In this document: positions 23,446 through 32,442 of the stretch, piece after piece
Position numbering within the stretch: position 1 is the first letter of the stretch
Layout: every line of letters begins with the position of its first letter
Assembly: GCA_030064795.1 (NCBI GenBank)
Contig: JASJEI010000106.1
Location: 1-40,188, forward strand
Direction: 5' to 3'
DNA: 40,188 nt
Source of the DNA: Pleurocapsa sp. MO_226.B13
Lineage (GTDB): Bacteria; Cyanobacteriota; Cyanobacteriia; Cyanobacteriales; Xenococcaceae
Notes under the pieces: model-generated
What the model was told of the DNA's origin: nothing
Databases searched by the model: none
Seen by the model: the letters and a program-made list of their open reading frames with translations, nothing else
Program-made: the position numbers and the translations under genes

Positions 23446-25983
23446 ATGAAACCTCTACGGACGGTACTTTTAGGATTACTTATAACTAGTGCAGTTGCGT
23501 TTCCAGGTAAGTCACAAATCAGTCCCGATGGCACTACCAACACTAGCGTTACTCCTATCGATAATGGAATTAGAATTGATGAGGGGAATAGAGCTGGAGA
23601 CAATCTATTTCATAGTTTTCAAGAGTTTTCCGTACCAAACAGCAGCGAGGCTTTCTTTAATAACCCTAATGACATCCTCAATATCTTTTCTCGCGTTACG
23701 GGCGGAAATATCTCAAATATTGACGGTTTAATTCGGGCAAATGGCGAAGCTAATTTATTTTTAATCAATCCTGCGGGAATTATTTTTGGTGAAAATGCAT
23801 CTTTGGATCTTGGTGGTTCTTTTTTTAGCAGTACTGCCGAGAGTATTGTCTTTTCAGATGAGGTACAATTTTCGGCAACAGATACTAATAATCCGCCGTT
23901 GCTAACAATTAATCAGCCTATTGGCTTGAATTTTGCTACTAATCCAGGGGAGATTGTCGTTGATGGTAGTAACCTACAAGTCAATTCTGGAGAAACTTTT
24001 GCTCTTTTCGGTGGTAATATTACAATCACTGGGGGGCAAATCATCGCACCAGGAGCAAACATCGAACTAGGTGGATTAACTCAAGCAGGACAAATAAGCT
24101 TTGAGCAATTAGAGGCAATAAGTTTTCCTGAAGCAATAGCCAGAGGTGATGTTACCTTGACTAATGGTGCTGAAGTGGATGTTCGAGCAGCAGGTGGGGG
24201 AAGTATTGGCGTTAATGCTCGTAATCTCGAACTATCTGGGGGAGAATTAGGCGAGAGTAATTTAAGAGCGGGAATAGCAGCAGAATCGAGTTCCATTGAA
24301 GTACAAGCAGGAGATATTGCGCTCGATGCCACAGGCAATATTACTCTAAGTCAAGCAAGTCGCATTGACAATATAGTAGAAGAATCGGTCGTAGGTAATG
24401 CAGGTGGGATAAATATTACCACCAATAATCTATCTTTAACAGAGGGAAGTCAAATAAATACCAGTACTTTGGGACAAGGCAATGCAGGGGCGGTTAATAT
24501 TAACGCTTCAGATGCCATCTCGGTTGATGGAGAAGCTCCAGATGGTTCACCCAGTGCCATTTACAGCATAGTAACACCAACAGGAGTAGGTGACTCTGGT
24601 GGAATGGATATTACTACATCTAACCTCTCTGTTACTCAGGGAGGTCAAGTGAGTGCTAGTACTTTGGGACAAGGCAATGCAGGGGCGGTTAATATTAACG
24701 CTTCAGATACCATCTCGGTTGATGGAGAAGCTTCAGATGGCTCATCCAGTTTCATTTACAGCATAGTAACACCAACAGGAGTAGGTGACTCTGGTGGAAT
24801 GGATATTACTACATCTAACCTCTCTGTTACTCAGGGAGGTTTAGTCAGTGCTACTACTTTTGGTCAGGGTGATGCGGGAAATTTGACTGTGACGGCTTCA
24901 GAATCCATCGAATTAGTTGGGTCAAGTAGGGCATTTCCTAGTGGTTTGTTTGCTAATACTATTGAAGGTAATGGAAACGGTGGCAAGCTAACAATAGCAA
25001 CTGATAAATTAATAGTTCGAGATGAAGCAGTGATAACTGTTGGTAATTTTCAAGAACTTATAGAAGGAAGTCGCGAACCTCTTCCCCCAGGAACAGGTGC
25101 TGCTGGTAATCTGGAAATTAATGCAGGCTCGGTTGAAGTTAGTAACCAAGGAAAAATAACCGCAGACAATGCTAATGGAATTGGTGGGAATCTGACACTA
25201 AATGCAGATTCTTTAACCATAGAAAATCAAGCATCTATTTCCGCTTCCACTACTGCCGATCGCGGTCAAGGTGGTATTCTGACTTTAAATATTGATGATA
25301 CTTTGCTAATGAGCAATGATAGTTCGATCTCGGCAAGAGCAGACAGTGGTGCTAATGGCGGTAATATCGATCTTAATGCTGAGTTGGTGGTTGCTTTTCC
25401 CAACCAAAACAACGATATTATTGCCTCTGCTGCAAGAGGAGATGGGGGAAATATTGACATTACGACTAATTCCATTTTTGGCTTAGAAGAAAGAAGCTCT
25501 ACACCAGAAAACAATACCAATGACATTGATGCTTCTTCCGAATTTGGACTAGATGGCACAGTAGCGATTAACGAACTGGATGTTAATCCCGTAGAGGGAC
25601 TAGAAGAATTACCCACAGAAGTAATCGATGTGACCAGATTGATTGCCCAAAGTCTCTGTCAACAAGGAGATCTGAGTGAATTTATCGTTACGGGTAAGGG
25701 TGGTATTGCACCCAGTCCCAACCAAATGCGAGAGTGGGAGGTTAGTGAGGTGGATTTGGTTGAACCTGCAATTTCTAGAGCAGGGGAGGCAGGGGGGAAC
25801 CGCGATAGCGAAAGTGTCTCACCGTTCGTCCGTACAGGGGAAGATGGGGAAGATAAGGAAAAAATTGTAGAGGCGCAAGGATGGATAGTTAACGATCGCG
25901 GGATCGTAGAGTTAGTCGCTCGTCAAACTAGCATTCATAGTTCCTCCCTACAGTCAGAAGCTACTCATCCTTGCTCTCTTTAG
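23446..25983 (+). CDS. Two-partner-secretion exoprotein (filamentous hemagglutinin-like, TpsA)
   Basis: An 845-residue secreted protein. A signal peptide (TVLLGLLITSAVAFPGKSQI) is followed by the TPS domain, with family landmarks SPDGTTNTSV, FHSFQEFSVP, NIDGLIRANGEANLFLINP and AGIIFGENASLDLGGSF. The rest is a predicted beta-helix of repeats such as NAGAVNINAS and TTSNLSVTQGG, including a 195-bp near-identical tandem duplication. The C-terminus has CQQGDLSEFIVTGKGGIAPSPNQ and VEAQGWIVNDRGIVELVA, typical of cyanobacterial members. It is translocated by an Omp85-like TpsB pore, but no such gene lies within the window. Surface adhesion is the usual inference. A low-complexity insert sits in the C-terminal domain. 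Confidence 0.92.
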   Translation: MKPLRTVLLGLLITSAVAFPGKSQISPDGTTNTSVTPIDNGIRIDEGNRAGDNLFHSFQEFSVPNSSEAFFNNPNDILNIFSRVTGGNISNIDGLIRANGEANLFLINPAGIIFGENASLDLGGSFFSSTAESIVFSDEVQFSATDTNNPPLLTINQPIGLNFATNPGEIVVDGSNLQVNSGETFALFGGNITITGGQIIAPGANIELGGLTQAGQISFEQLEAISFPEAIARGDVTLTNGAEVDVRAAGGGSIGVNARNLELSGGELGESNLRAGIAAESSSIEVQAGDIALDATGNITLSQASRIDNIVEESVVGNAGGINITTNNLSLTEGSQINTSTLGQGNAGAVNINASDAISVDGEAPDGSPSAIYSIVTPTGVGDSGGMDITTSNLSVTQGGQVSASTLGQGNAGAVNINASDTISVDGEASDGSSSFIYSIVTPTGVGDSGGMDITTSNLSVTQGGLVSATTFGQGDAGNLTVTASESIELVGSSRAFPSGLFANTIEGNGNGGKLTIATDKLIVRDEAVITVGNFQELIEGSREPLPPGTGAAGNLEINAGSVEVSNQGKITADNANGIGGNLTLNADSLTIENQASISASTTADRGQGGILTLNIDDTLLMSNDSSISARADSGANGGNIDLNAELVVAFPNQNNDIIASAARGDGGNIDITTNSIFGLEERSSTPENNTNDIDASSEFGLDGTVAINELDVNPVEGLEELPTEVIDVTRLIAQSLCQQGDLSEFIVTGKGGIAPSPNQMREWEVSEVDLVEPAISRAGEAGGNRDSESVSPFVRTGEDGEDKEKIVEAQGWIVNDRGIVELVARQTSIHSSSLQSEATHPCSL
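24463..24852 (+). repeat. 195-bp tandem duplication inside the exoprotein gene
   Basis: The segments 24463-24657 and 24658-24852 are nearly identical, beginning AGTACTTTGGGACAAGGCAA in both. The unit is 65 codons, so the reading frame is kept. It adds one extra turn block to the beta-helix. The high identity implies a recent duplication or gene conversion. Confidence 0.9.
25781..25860 (+). repeat. Low-complexity repeat DNA inserted into the exoprotein C-terminus
   Basis: GGGGAGGCAGGGGGG-type and GGGGAAGATGGGGAAGATAA-type bases encode RAGEAGGNRDSESVSPFVRT and GEDGEDKEK, between the conserved PNQMREWEVSEVDL and VEAQGWIVNDRG segments. Similar G-rich bases are common intergenic repeats in cyanobacteria. 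Here the insert keeps the frame open, suggesting repeat invasion of a tolerant linker. Confidence 0.55.
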
Positions 25984-26019
25984 AGGACATTTGTTGATTT
26001 AGTTTCGTTAATTATTATT

Positions 26020-26051
26020 AGGTTCTCCGATTCATCAAATTTGGAGAACCT
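26020..26051. terminator. Hairpin downstream of the exoprotein gene
   Basis: AGGTTCTCC at 26020-26028 pairs exactly with GGAGAACCT at 26043-26051 across a 14-base loop. A second weaker hairpin (CCCTCT/AGAGGG) follows at about 26055-26076. There is no T-run, so this may be a terminator-like or transcript-stabilising structure, or dispersed repeat DNA. Confidence 0.5.
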
Positions 26052-26151
26052 CAATCCCTCTCCTGGAAAGAAGAGGGAATTCAGGCTCGGTTCTTGAATC
26101 GCTTCGTCGGCACATTGACGCTTTCCCTACAGATGTAAGGCTTCTCGCCAA

Positions 26152-26334
26152 TTAGCTAAGACGAGTTAAACAATTACCAATAATGAAATAAACCACTAAC
26201 ATAGCAGCAGCAGCAGCAGCCACAAGCGTCCCAGCTAGCATTAGAGAGAACTCGTGCCGATCCAAAGCTGATTGCATTAGATGCAGCGACCATGCTACCA
26301 AAGCAACATCAAATATGAGAATTGGAATCAGCAT
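26152..26334 (-). CDS. Small membrane protein, two helices
   Basis: A 60-residue hydrophobic protein with two predicted transmembrane segments (PILIFDVALVAWSLHLM and LAGTLVAAAAAAMLVVYFII) joined by a short polar link (DRHEF). The ATG start is clear. The alanine run comes from a GCA/GCT trinucleotide repeat. Composition and topology look like a genuine small protein, but I recognise no family. It is 97 bases beyond hisF on the same strand. Confidence 0.5.
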   Translation of the reverse strand: MLIPILIFDVALVAWSLHLMQSALDRHEFSLMLAGTLVAAAAAAMLVVYFIIGNCLTRLS

Positions 26335-26430
26335 TTTTACAAAACGTAAACTTTCCTCTTATTTTAATACACAATATTTCAGTTTTGGGGGTGTTCTTGA
26401 CAATTTAAGCTTTACTAAAGATTATCTAGA

Positions 26431-27201
26431 TTAAGTTAATCTGACGGGTATTTGACGTTCGCCGAGATAGGTTTTAATTTCTCGCACGCTAAGCTGTCCG
26501 AAGTGTAGTAGAGAAGCTAAAAGAGCAGCCTCAGCTTTACCTTGGCTCAACGCTTCGTAAATATGTTGGCAGTTACCCGCTCCTCCAGAAGCGATTACGG
26601 GAATTTCTACCTGTTCGGCAATAGTACGGGTTAACTCCAGATCGTATCCAGCCTGAGTACCGTCGGCATCCATACTGGTTACTAACAATTCTCCCGCACC
26701 TCTTTCAGCCATTTCCTTAGCCCAAGCGATCGCGTCTATACCTGTATTTTTTCTACCGCCACGGACAAAAACATCCCACCCAGGACGCTCGGATTTAGTA
26801 CGTCTACGGGCATCGATCGCCACTACTATACATTGTTTACCAAAGCGATCGCTGGCTCGATTAATAAAATCTGGATCGCGAACTGCTGCGGAATTGATAC
26901 TGACTTTATCTGCTCCTGCCCGTAATAAAATTTTAATATTCTCTAAGGATTGAATACCCCCACCAACTGTCAGGGGGATAAAAACCTGCTCTGCGGTACG
27001 ATAAACGACATCGACAATTGTGCCTCGATCTTCATGAGTTGCAGTAATATCTAGAAACACCAATTCGTCTGCTCCCGCATCATTGTAGACTTTTGCTAAT
27101 TCAACAGGATCTCCCGCGTCTTTGAGATCGACAAAATTAACTCCTTTTACTACTCTTCCTGCATTAACATCCAGACAGGGCAATATTCTTTTGGCAAGCA
27201 T
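26431..27201 (-). CDS. hisF: Imidazole glycerol phosphate synthase cyclase subunit
   Basis: A TIM-barrel enzyme of histidine biosynthesis. With HisH it converts PRFAR and ammonia to imidazole glycerol phosphate and AICAR. Canonical motifs: [19 protein letters not shown] with the catalytic Asp, [28 protein letters not shown], the second catalytic Asp in [16 protein letters not shown], and PVIASGGAG. The frame is open 25 codons further upstream, but the family always starts at MLAKRILPC, so ATG 27201 is chosen, giving 256 residues, the usual length. It is isolated from other his genes, as is normal in cyanobacteria. Confidence 0.97.
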   Translation of the reverse strand: MLAKRILPCLDVNAGRVVKGVNFVDLKDAGDPVELAKVYNDAGADELVFLDITATHEDRGTIVDVVYRTAEQVFIPLTVGGGIQSLENIKILLRAGADKVSINSAAVRDPDFINRASDRFGKQCIVVAIDARRRTKSERPGWDVFVRGGRKNTGIDAIAWAKEMAERGAGELLVTSMDADGTQAGYDLELTRTIAEQVEIPVIASGGAGNCQHIYEALSQGKAEAALLASLLHFGQLSVREIKTYLGERQIPVRLT

Positions 27202-27455
27202 AGTCAGTTTTTTTTTTAGTCGGCTGAGTCTTCTTTGGTTAACAATAGCAACGAGTTTGGAGTTAAAATCGAGCAATCTTTACAGGATCGCAATGTTGAA
27301 GTCAAACAAGTTGGACTCAAAGGCAGACTTTATTCTACATTATTTGATGAACTCTATACACTTGCTTTCTTTTGGTGGTAATAATTTTCCTGCAACCATG
27401 TTTGCTATTTCATAAATTTTTCTAGTTGTAAATGTGTTGGTTATGTCTACTGGCT

Positions 27456-27752
27456 TCATTGGTTATCTAATATTTGGTCAATCTTGTTTTCAATGGTTGT
27501 CAGCTTCCTGAGAACTGTCGGTCTGTCCTCATCAATTGAAGCTAGCATTCTATTTTGAGCCTCTTCTATGCGAGTTAGTCTTGATGCCAAATCTTCAAGT
27601 CTAGCTATCCTTTGTTCATGCTCTAATCGATCTGTTGCTCTTTGCTCAATCATTGCTTGAATCGCACGAGAATTAGAATCTATTCTCTGACCTATAGCTT
27701 TTATGGCTAAAGCATTTGATTGTACTAGCTGTTTCAATTCTTCATCTGTCAT
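27456..27752 (-). CDS. Small coiled-coil protein
   Basis: A 98-residue polar protein beginning MTDEELKQLVQSNALAIKAI. It continues as long heptad-patterned helices (IDSNSRAIQAMIEQRATDRL, then RIARLEDLASRLTRIEEAQN), consistent with a parallel coiled coil. Similar short coiled-coil proteins with the opening EELKQLVxSNA are frequent in cyanobacteria, often in multiple copies. There is no catalytic motif and the function is unknown. Confidence 0.68.
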   Translation of the reverse strand: MTDEELKQLVQSNALAIKAIGQRIDSNSRAIQAMIEQRATDRLEHEQRIARLEDLASRLTRIEEAQNRMLASIDEDRPTVLRKLTTIENKIDQILDNQ

Positions 27753-27892
27753 TACTCATTCCTCATTCTAAAAACCGCAGTTGAGATCTCAAAAATCTGA
27801 GGATTCAGCGATCGCAGTATAACCCGTTGGGCTGTTAATACAGGAAGAGAAAATGAAACAATCGATCGAAATAATTACTCCCAACGCCAAAA

Positions 27893-28702
27893 TTAAAATA
27901 ATTTTCTCGAGCGCAGAAAAATTCTCAATAAACCCATAATTAGCATTGATAGAGGCAGTTTATCTTTTTCAATCGCCGTATTAAAACTAGAGCGGGATTT
28001 TAAACGAGCAAAATATAATTCTAGATTGGGGCGTGTATTATTTTCCCAGAGAAGATCGTATTTTAATTCATTCAGTCGATTTAAAACCGCCGTCCATACT
28101 GTGTCAGCTAAGGAATAGGTGTCACCACATAGCCAGGGTGTTTGACTTAGTTGTTCTTCGAGTCGATCCAAGATCGGTTTGATTTTGGCATCAATCTCGG
28201 CAATCTCTTGTTTATTATTAATTGTAGAATTCCACTCCCTCACATCTTTCAACTTGGCCAAGTATTGTTGTCTAAATTCGGGATATGTTTGTATTAGTTG
28301 CGGAAGTAGTTTCTCTTTGACTCGAACCGATCGCCGTAGGATAATGCCTTCTATTCCCCGATAGTTTCCATACATCAACTCCCGCAGGGGAAATCGATCT
28401 TGTAAATCGATCCAATTATTCATTTTTTCTTGTAGTTTGGGTTCTGCTGGAGTTAGTTTGGGATTGGGAAATTGTCGATCTAGATATTTAATAATTGTGG
28501 CTGAGTCTGTAATTACCCTACCATCATCAATTAAAGTCGGCACGACGGCTTTAGGATTTAGCTGAATATAGTTTGGCTGTAAGTTTTCAAATGTTAACAA
28601 ATTAAGCAAATGGCTTTTCCATTCTAGATTTTTTTCAGCCAAGACTAGCTTTACTTTTTGAGAACAGAGTGATTCTGAAGCATGAAATAGTTCTAGAGTC
28701 AT
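27893..28702 (-). CDS. Glutathione S-transferase family protein, GDAP1-like
   Basis: The N-terminal thioredoxin-fold domain (LELFHASESLCSQKVKLVLA, then NPKAVVPTLIDDGRVITDSA) contains the glutathione-site cis-Pro in VVPTL and the Asp-Ser in TDSATI. An all-helical C-terminal domain has the GST N-capping segment WLCGDTYSLADTVWTAVLNR. At 269 residues it is longer than a standard GST (about 210), with a long inserted helix region (about 110-180). It ends in a hydrophobic-basic stretch, LPLSMLIMGLLRIFLRSRKL, like the tail anchor of GDAP1-type GSTs. Membrane attachment is inferred. It lies 11 bases downstream of the SMR transporter gene and is probably co-transcribed with it under the divergent TetR. 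Confidence 0.85.
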   Translation of the reverse strand: MTLELFHASESLCSQKVKLVLAEKNLEWKSHLLNLLTFENLQPNYIQLNPKAVVPTLIDDGRVITDSATIIKYLDRQFPNPKLTPAEPKLQEKMNNWIDLQDRFPLRELMYGNYRGIEGIILRRSVRVKEKLLPQLIQTYPEFRQQYLAKLKDVREWNSTINNKQEIAEIDAKIKPILDRLEEQLSQTPWLCGDTYSLADTVWTAVLNRLNELKYDLLWENNTRPNLELYFARLKSRSSFNTAIEKDKLPLSMLIMGLLRIFLRSRKLF

Positions 28703-28713
28703 AATAATTCTGG

Positions 28714-29064
28714 TTAAGTACGCAACATCAATAAAATTCCGATAAAAATTAAGCTCGATGCTAAAAAGCGATCGAGCGTCAGATGTTCGCTAAAAAACAC
28801 ATCGGCGAAAATTGCGGTAGCTGCAATACGAATGCCTGAAGCTACGGGAACAGCAGCAGAAACAGGTAAGTACTTTAATGCTTGAGTAAAAAAAATAAGA
28901 TCGAGAACATAACAGGCGATCGCGCCGATAAACCAGGGAGATATTATGACAAACGAACCAGAATGTGACATGGCTATATTTGCCCGTTTGAGTAATAGAT
29001 TTCCTCCACAAGTTCCGATGGTAGAAACTCCCAAGAGCGTCCAACCATACCAGAAATGAGTCAT
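28714..29064 (-). CDS. Small multidrug resistance (SMR/EmrE-like) membrane protein
   Basis: A four-helix membrane protein of about 116 residues from ATG 29064. The upstream ATG at 29100 would add 12 polar residues and place an operator-like palindrome inside the gene. Segments: WTLLGVSTIGTCGGNLLLKR, then WFIGAIACYVLDLIFFTQAL, then PVSAAVPVASGIRIAATAIF, and FLASSLIFIGILLML. These match SMR architecture (YxxxxxxL, PVxxAxPV). The helix-1 Glu essential for EmrE proton coupling is not present (Ser-Thr in its place). This is therefore a divergent SMR, perhaps with a different substrate or mechanism. It is first in a unit with a GST, divergent from TetR. Confidence 0.8.
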   Translation of the reverse strand: MTHFWYGWTLLGVSTIGTCGGNLLLKRANIAMSHSGSFVIISPWFIGAIACYVLDLIFFTQALKYLPVSAAVPVASGIRIAATAIFADVFFSEHLTLDRFLASSLIFIGILLMLRT

Positions 29065-29086
29065 GTTATTATTGACAGCTAAAATT

Positions 29087-29121
29087 ACAACAGTTGTCAT
29101 AAATATATAACAACTGTTATA
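29087..29121. promoter_or_regulatory. Candidate TetR operators between divergent genes
   Basis: Two related palindromes lie between the SMR and TetR genes: ACAACAGTTGT at 29087-29097 (5-1-5) and TATAACAACTGTTATA at 29106-29121 (perfect 7-2-7). Both share the half-site AACA/TGTT. Their position between divergently transcribed regulator and target genes is the standard place for TetR-family operators. Confidence 0.72.
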
Positions 29122-29164
29122 ATAAATCAAGTGATGAAGCTCAAAATACTGAGAAGCAAATAAA

Positions 29165-29749
29165 ATGAGGCAAAACGATCGCCGTTTAGAAGTAACCCAA
29201 GCAGCATGGCAGGTAATTGTAAGAGAAGGACTCGATCGAACTAGTACGCGAGCGATCGCCAAAGAACTGGGTTCGTCAACAGGGGTAGTTACTCATTATT
29301 TTCGAGACAAAGACGAATTGATGCTATTTGCCTTAGAAAGGGTTTTTGAAAACCTGCATCGAGATCTGAAAGCTTCTGTTGAAGGATATCAGGGAATTAA
29401 ACGGCTAGAACAGATGATTTTAGCAGCACTCCCCTTAGAACCAAATAGCTTAGATGGTTGGCAGGTTTGGGTTGCTTTTTTAGGCTATGCAATTGGGCGG
29501 GAAAAACTAATGCAAGAACATCAAAAACGCTACGAGTTGTTACGCCAAATCATTTATCGTGAGTTAGCCGATCTACAAGCAGCAAAGCTAATCGAAGACG
29601 ATCTCGATCTAAACTTAGAAGCCAAGGCACTGATAGCACTTGTTGATGGTATCGGAACGGGAGTTGTAATCAACCCCCAACAGTTCGATCGCGATCGACA
29701 ACGGTATCTGATACAAAGACACATCAAAACTATACTGACAAAATCTTGA
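29165..29749 (+). CDS. TetR-family transcriptional regulator
   Basis: A 194-residue one-component repressor. The N-terminal helix-turn-helix is clear: VTQAAWQVIVREGLDRTSTR, then AIAKELGSSTGVVTHYFRDK, then DELMLFALERVF. This is close to the BetI/AcrR pattern (TGVVTHYF). The C-terminal ligand-binding domain (about 75-194) is helical. It lies 100 bases from the divergent SMR-GST unit with two palindromic candidate operators between, so autorepression and repression of those genes is the expected role. Downstream it converges with an RND pump gene 32 bases away. The inducer is unknown. Confidence 0.92.
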   Translation: MRQNDRRLEVTQAAWQVIVREGLDRTSTRAIAKELGSSTGVVTHYFRDKDELMLFALERVFENLHRDLKASVEGYQGIKRLEQMILAALPLEPNSLDGWQVWVAFLGYAIGREKLMQEHQKRYELLRQIIYRELADLQAAKLIEDDLDLNLEAKALIALVDGIGTGVVINPQQFDRDRQRYLIQRHIKTILTKS

Positions 29750-29781
29750 GACGTTGCTGAATCCAAGCACCAGTTTTTTAC

Positions 29782-32442
29782 TCAATCTTGGCGATCGCTC
29801 AAGATCGTGTCTTCTAACAAAGTATAAATCACGGGTACAACTATTAAACTGAGTAAAGAGGAAGTAATTAAACCGCCAATAATACCGACAGCCATTGGTT
29901 GACGTAATTCCGAACCAGCACCCCATCCTAGAGCAATTGGTAGCATTGCCAAGATAGTGGAGAAGGTAGTCATAAAAATCGGACGCAGGCGTAACTCTCC
30001 TGTAGTTAAAATTGCTTCAGTACGATTCATTCCCGACTTACGTAGTCGATCGGCATAGTCGAGGAGTAAAATAGCGTTTTTATCCAATAAACCCAGGAGA
30101 AAGATTAAACCAATTAAAGAGATCATCCCAAAATCGCTTTGGGTAACTAGCAGAGCGAACATGGCACCGACAATAGATAGAGGTAAGGATAAACCAATTA
30201 CCATTGGCTCTAACCAGCGACGGAAGGGCAAATAAAGCACGATCAGCATACAAATTACTGCTAGAGTCAAAGTGACGGCAAATTCTCCTAAAATTTTTTG
30301 CGAACGAGCAGAATCTCCCTCTAAATCGAAGTTAATCTCAGGGGGTAAGATTTTTCTGGCGATCGCTTGAGCCGTTTCGGTGGCATCGCCAATTCCTTGC
30401 TCGGCGGTTAAATTAGCATTAATATATGCGACTCGCTGGCGATCGAGATGGAGCAGTTTATCTAGGGGTTCGTTGACTCCATCCACCCTTACGTCTTCAA
30501 ACCCCGCTAACTTTTCGATTTCTTGTTGAAAAGCGATCGCGCTGGTTCTTAATTGGGTGAGATCTTCTCCCTCTAGAGAGACTTTAAAAGAAGGATCTTC
30601 TCCTGTTTCTACAAAGGGAATATCTTCGACACTAACAATTACCTGGGGGATTTGAGGTAGGTTTTGACGTACTTGTGCTTGTACTAGAGCGGTAGTTAAA
30701 TTACGTTCGTCCTTGAGTTTGATATAAATTTCCCCTTTGTTTGGTTCTCCTCGCACCCCAGCAATGGTGTAAACAGATTGCACATCGGGGTGAGCTAAGA
30801 CTGTCTTTTCAATCTGTTGTGCTACTCTAATAGTTTTTCTCAGCAAAATCCGTTCTGGCGATCGCGCTATATTTTTTAACCAGCTAAAATTAGATTGAGA
30901 TCTTCGATCTTTAGAGGGCAAGTTATTGTTCTCCCCTGGGGTTTTATTGGTAATTCCTGTAATTTTAGGTAAAGGGGTAGTGTAAACAATCTTAAATTCC
31001 CCTCGATCTAGTTGGGGGACAAAACCCTGGGGAATCAGAGGTATCAGGGCAATTCCTGCAATAAAACTAGCTACAGCAATACCGACTACCGCCCGACGAT
31101 GATTTAATGCCCACTGTAACAAATTGCGATATTTACCCGTAATAAATCCCGACTGCACTTCATCTTGTCGATCTTTAATCTGTTTTGCCCTCAACCAGTA
31201 CACTGCCAGTACGGGGGCTAAAGTTCGCGCAGCCAATAAAGAAGTCAAGACGGCAGCAGAAATAGTCATGCCAAAGGGACGAAAAAACTGTCCCAAAGTT
31301 CCACCCATCAAGCCAATGGGTAAAAAGACAGCTACGATCGTTAGGGTAGAAATAGAGGCAGTCAAACCAATCTCGCGGGTAGCAGAGAGTGCAGCTTGGC
31401 GGGGAGTTTCTCCTGCTTCTAGATGACGGATAATATTTTCTACTTCCACGATGGCATCATCGACAATAATCCCAATCGCTAGGGCCAAAGCTAGTAGGGT
31501 GAGAGTTTCTAGATTAAATCCCGCTACTGCCATCACAATAAAAGTACCCAAGAGAGATAGGGGAATGGCGATCGCCGTAATTAAAGTTGCCTTAAAATTA
31601 CGCAAGAAAGGGAAAATTACTAAAATTGCGAGGACTACTGCACCTAATAAGGCTTCGATGGTAGCTTGAGTACTATCGCGAATATAGTCGGCGGGGGTTT
31701 GAGCTAAGATCAATTGAAGATCTGATAAATCCTGTTTTAACTGGGCGGTTTTTTGTTCTACTGCTTTAACGACTTCTAGAGTATTGGCATTACTTTGTTT
31801 GATTACCTGAAAGGCAATTGCTGGCTCGCCATTAAAATTAATCAGAGTATTGCTATTGGCGGTAGGAATATCGGTGCTGGCATTACTAAAATCGGGATTA
31901 CCTAAAAGATCGATTCGTTGTACTCCTGGTAGCTTTTCCAGAACGGGAACAATATCATTAGTGGCAATCTGGTTTAACTCTTGGAGGCTGTGTTCTCCAT
32001 CGCTCAAGATATAACTAATAACACTGGTTTCATTAAGATTAAAAGGAATTACTTCTAGATCGGTTGTCGAAGCCAAAGATAATTGCTCTAGATCGGTTTC
32101 TATCTTGGCAGTGGCAGCTTGAATCTCAATATCAGTATCCAACAATAAATTAATTACTGTCTGTCCCGTATAAGTCGAAGAAAATAATTGTGCCAATCCT
32201 GGGGTATCTGCTAAAGCTGTCTCCAAGGGGTTGGTAATTTTAGCTTCGGTTTCTAAAACCGAGGTAGTGTTTGCTTGGGCGCGAATTACCACCACGGGAA
32301 AATTAACCGCTGGAAACAGAGAATATTTTAGAGAACTAAAAGCCAGGATACCAGCAACCGCGATCGCCAACCAAAAACAGATTGTCAGGCGAGAATGTTC
32401 AATTGCTAAACGAGAAAGATTAAACCGCGATCTACTAAACAT
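29782..32442 (-). CDS. RND efflux transporter (HAE1/AcrB-like), compact
   Basis: A proton-driven inner-membrane pump of the RND superfamily. It has the typical N-terminal helix (LTICFWLAIAVAGILAFSSL), helix 4 with the proton-relay Asp pair (IGIIVDDAIVEVENI), and helix 10 with the conserved Lys (LLDKNAILLLDYA). It ends in twelve-helix topology. At 886 residues it is well short of the usual 1020-1050. The shortfall lies mainly in the first periplasmic loop (about 220 residues before helix 2 instead of about 300). No membrane-fusion or outer-membrane partner gene is adjacent. It converges with the TetR gene, but control by that TetR is not implied by the arrangement. Substrate is unknown. Confidence 0.9.
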   Translation of the reverse strand: MFSRSRFNLSRLAIEHSRLTICFWLAIAVAGILAFSSLKYSLFPAVNFPVVVIRAQANTTSVLETEAKITNPLETALADTPGLAQLFSSTYTGQTVINLLLDTDIEIQAATAKIETDLEQLSLASTTDLEVIPFNLNETSVISYILSDGEHSLQELNQIATNDIVPVLEKLPGVQRIDLLGNPDFSNASTDIPTANSNTLINFNGEPAIAFQVIKQSNANTLEVVKAVEQKTAQLKQDLSDLQLILAQTPADYIRDSTQATIEALLGAVVLAILVIFPFLRNFKATLITAIAIPLSLLGTFIVMAVAGFNLETLTLLALALAIGIIVDDAIVEVENIIRHLEAGETPRQAALSATREIGLTASISTLTIVAVFLPIGLMGGTLGQFFRPFGMTISAAVLTSLLAARTLAPVLAVYWLRAKQIKDRQDEVQSGFITGKYRNLLQWALNHRRAVVGIAVASFIAGIALIPLIPQGFVPQLDRGEFKIVYTTPLPKITGITNKTPGENNNLPSKDRRSQSNFSWLKNIARSPERILLRKTIRVAQQIEKTVLAHPDVQSVYTIAGVRGEPNKGEIYIKLKDERNLTTALVQAQVRQNLPQIPQVIVSVEDIPFVETGEDPSFKVSLEGEDLTQLRTSAIAFQQEIEKLAGFEDVRVDGVNEPLDKLLHLDRQRVAYINANLTAEQGIGDATETAQAIARKILPPEINFDLEGDSARSQKILGEFAVTLTLAVICMLIVLYLPFRRWLEPMVIGLSLPLSIVGAMFALLVTQSDFGMISLIGLIFLLGLLDKNAILLLDYADRLRKSGMNRTEAILTTGELRLRPIFMTTFSTILAMLPIALGWGAGSELRQPMAVGIIGGLITSSLLSLIVVPVIYTLLEDTILSDRQD

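Noticed and set aside
24463..24852. Tandem repeat considered as a CRISPR-like array
   Set aside because: The 195-bp unit is coding, in frame, without spacers, and belongs to a beta-helix exoprotein.
28714..29262. Longer 182-residue version of the SMR protein
   Set aside because: The extra N-terminal residues overlap the TetR gene and both operators and do not look like SMR sequence; ATG 29064 fits family length.
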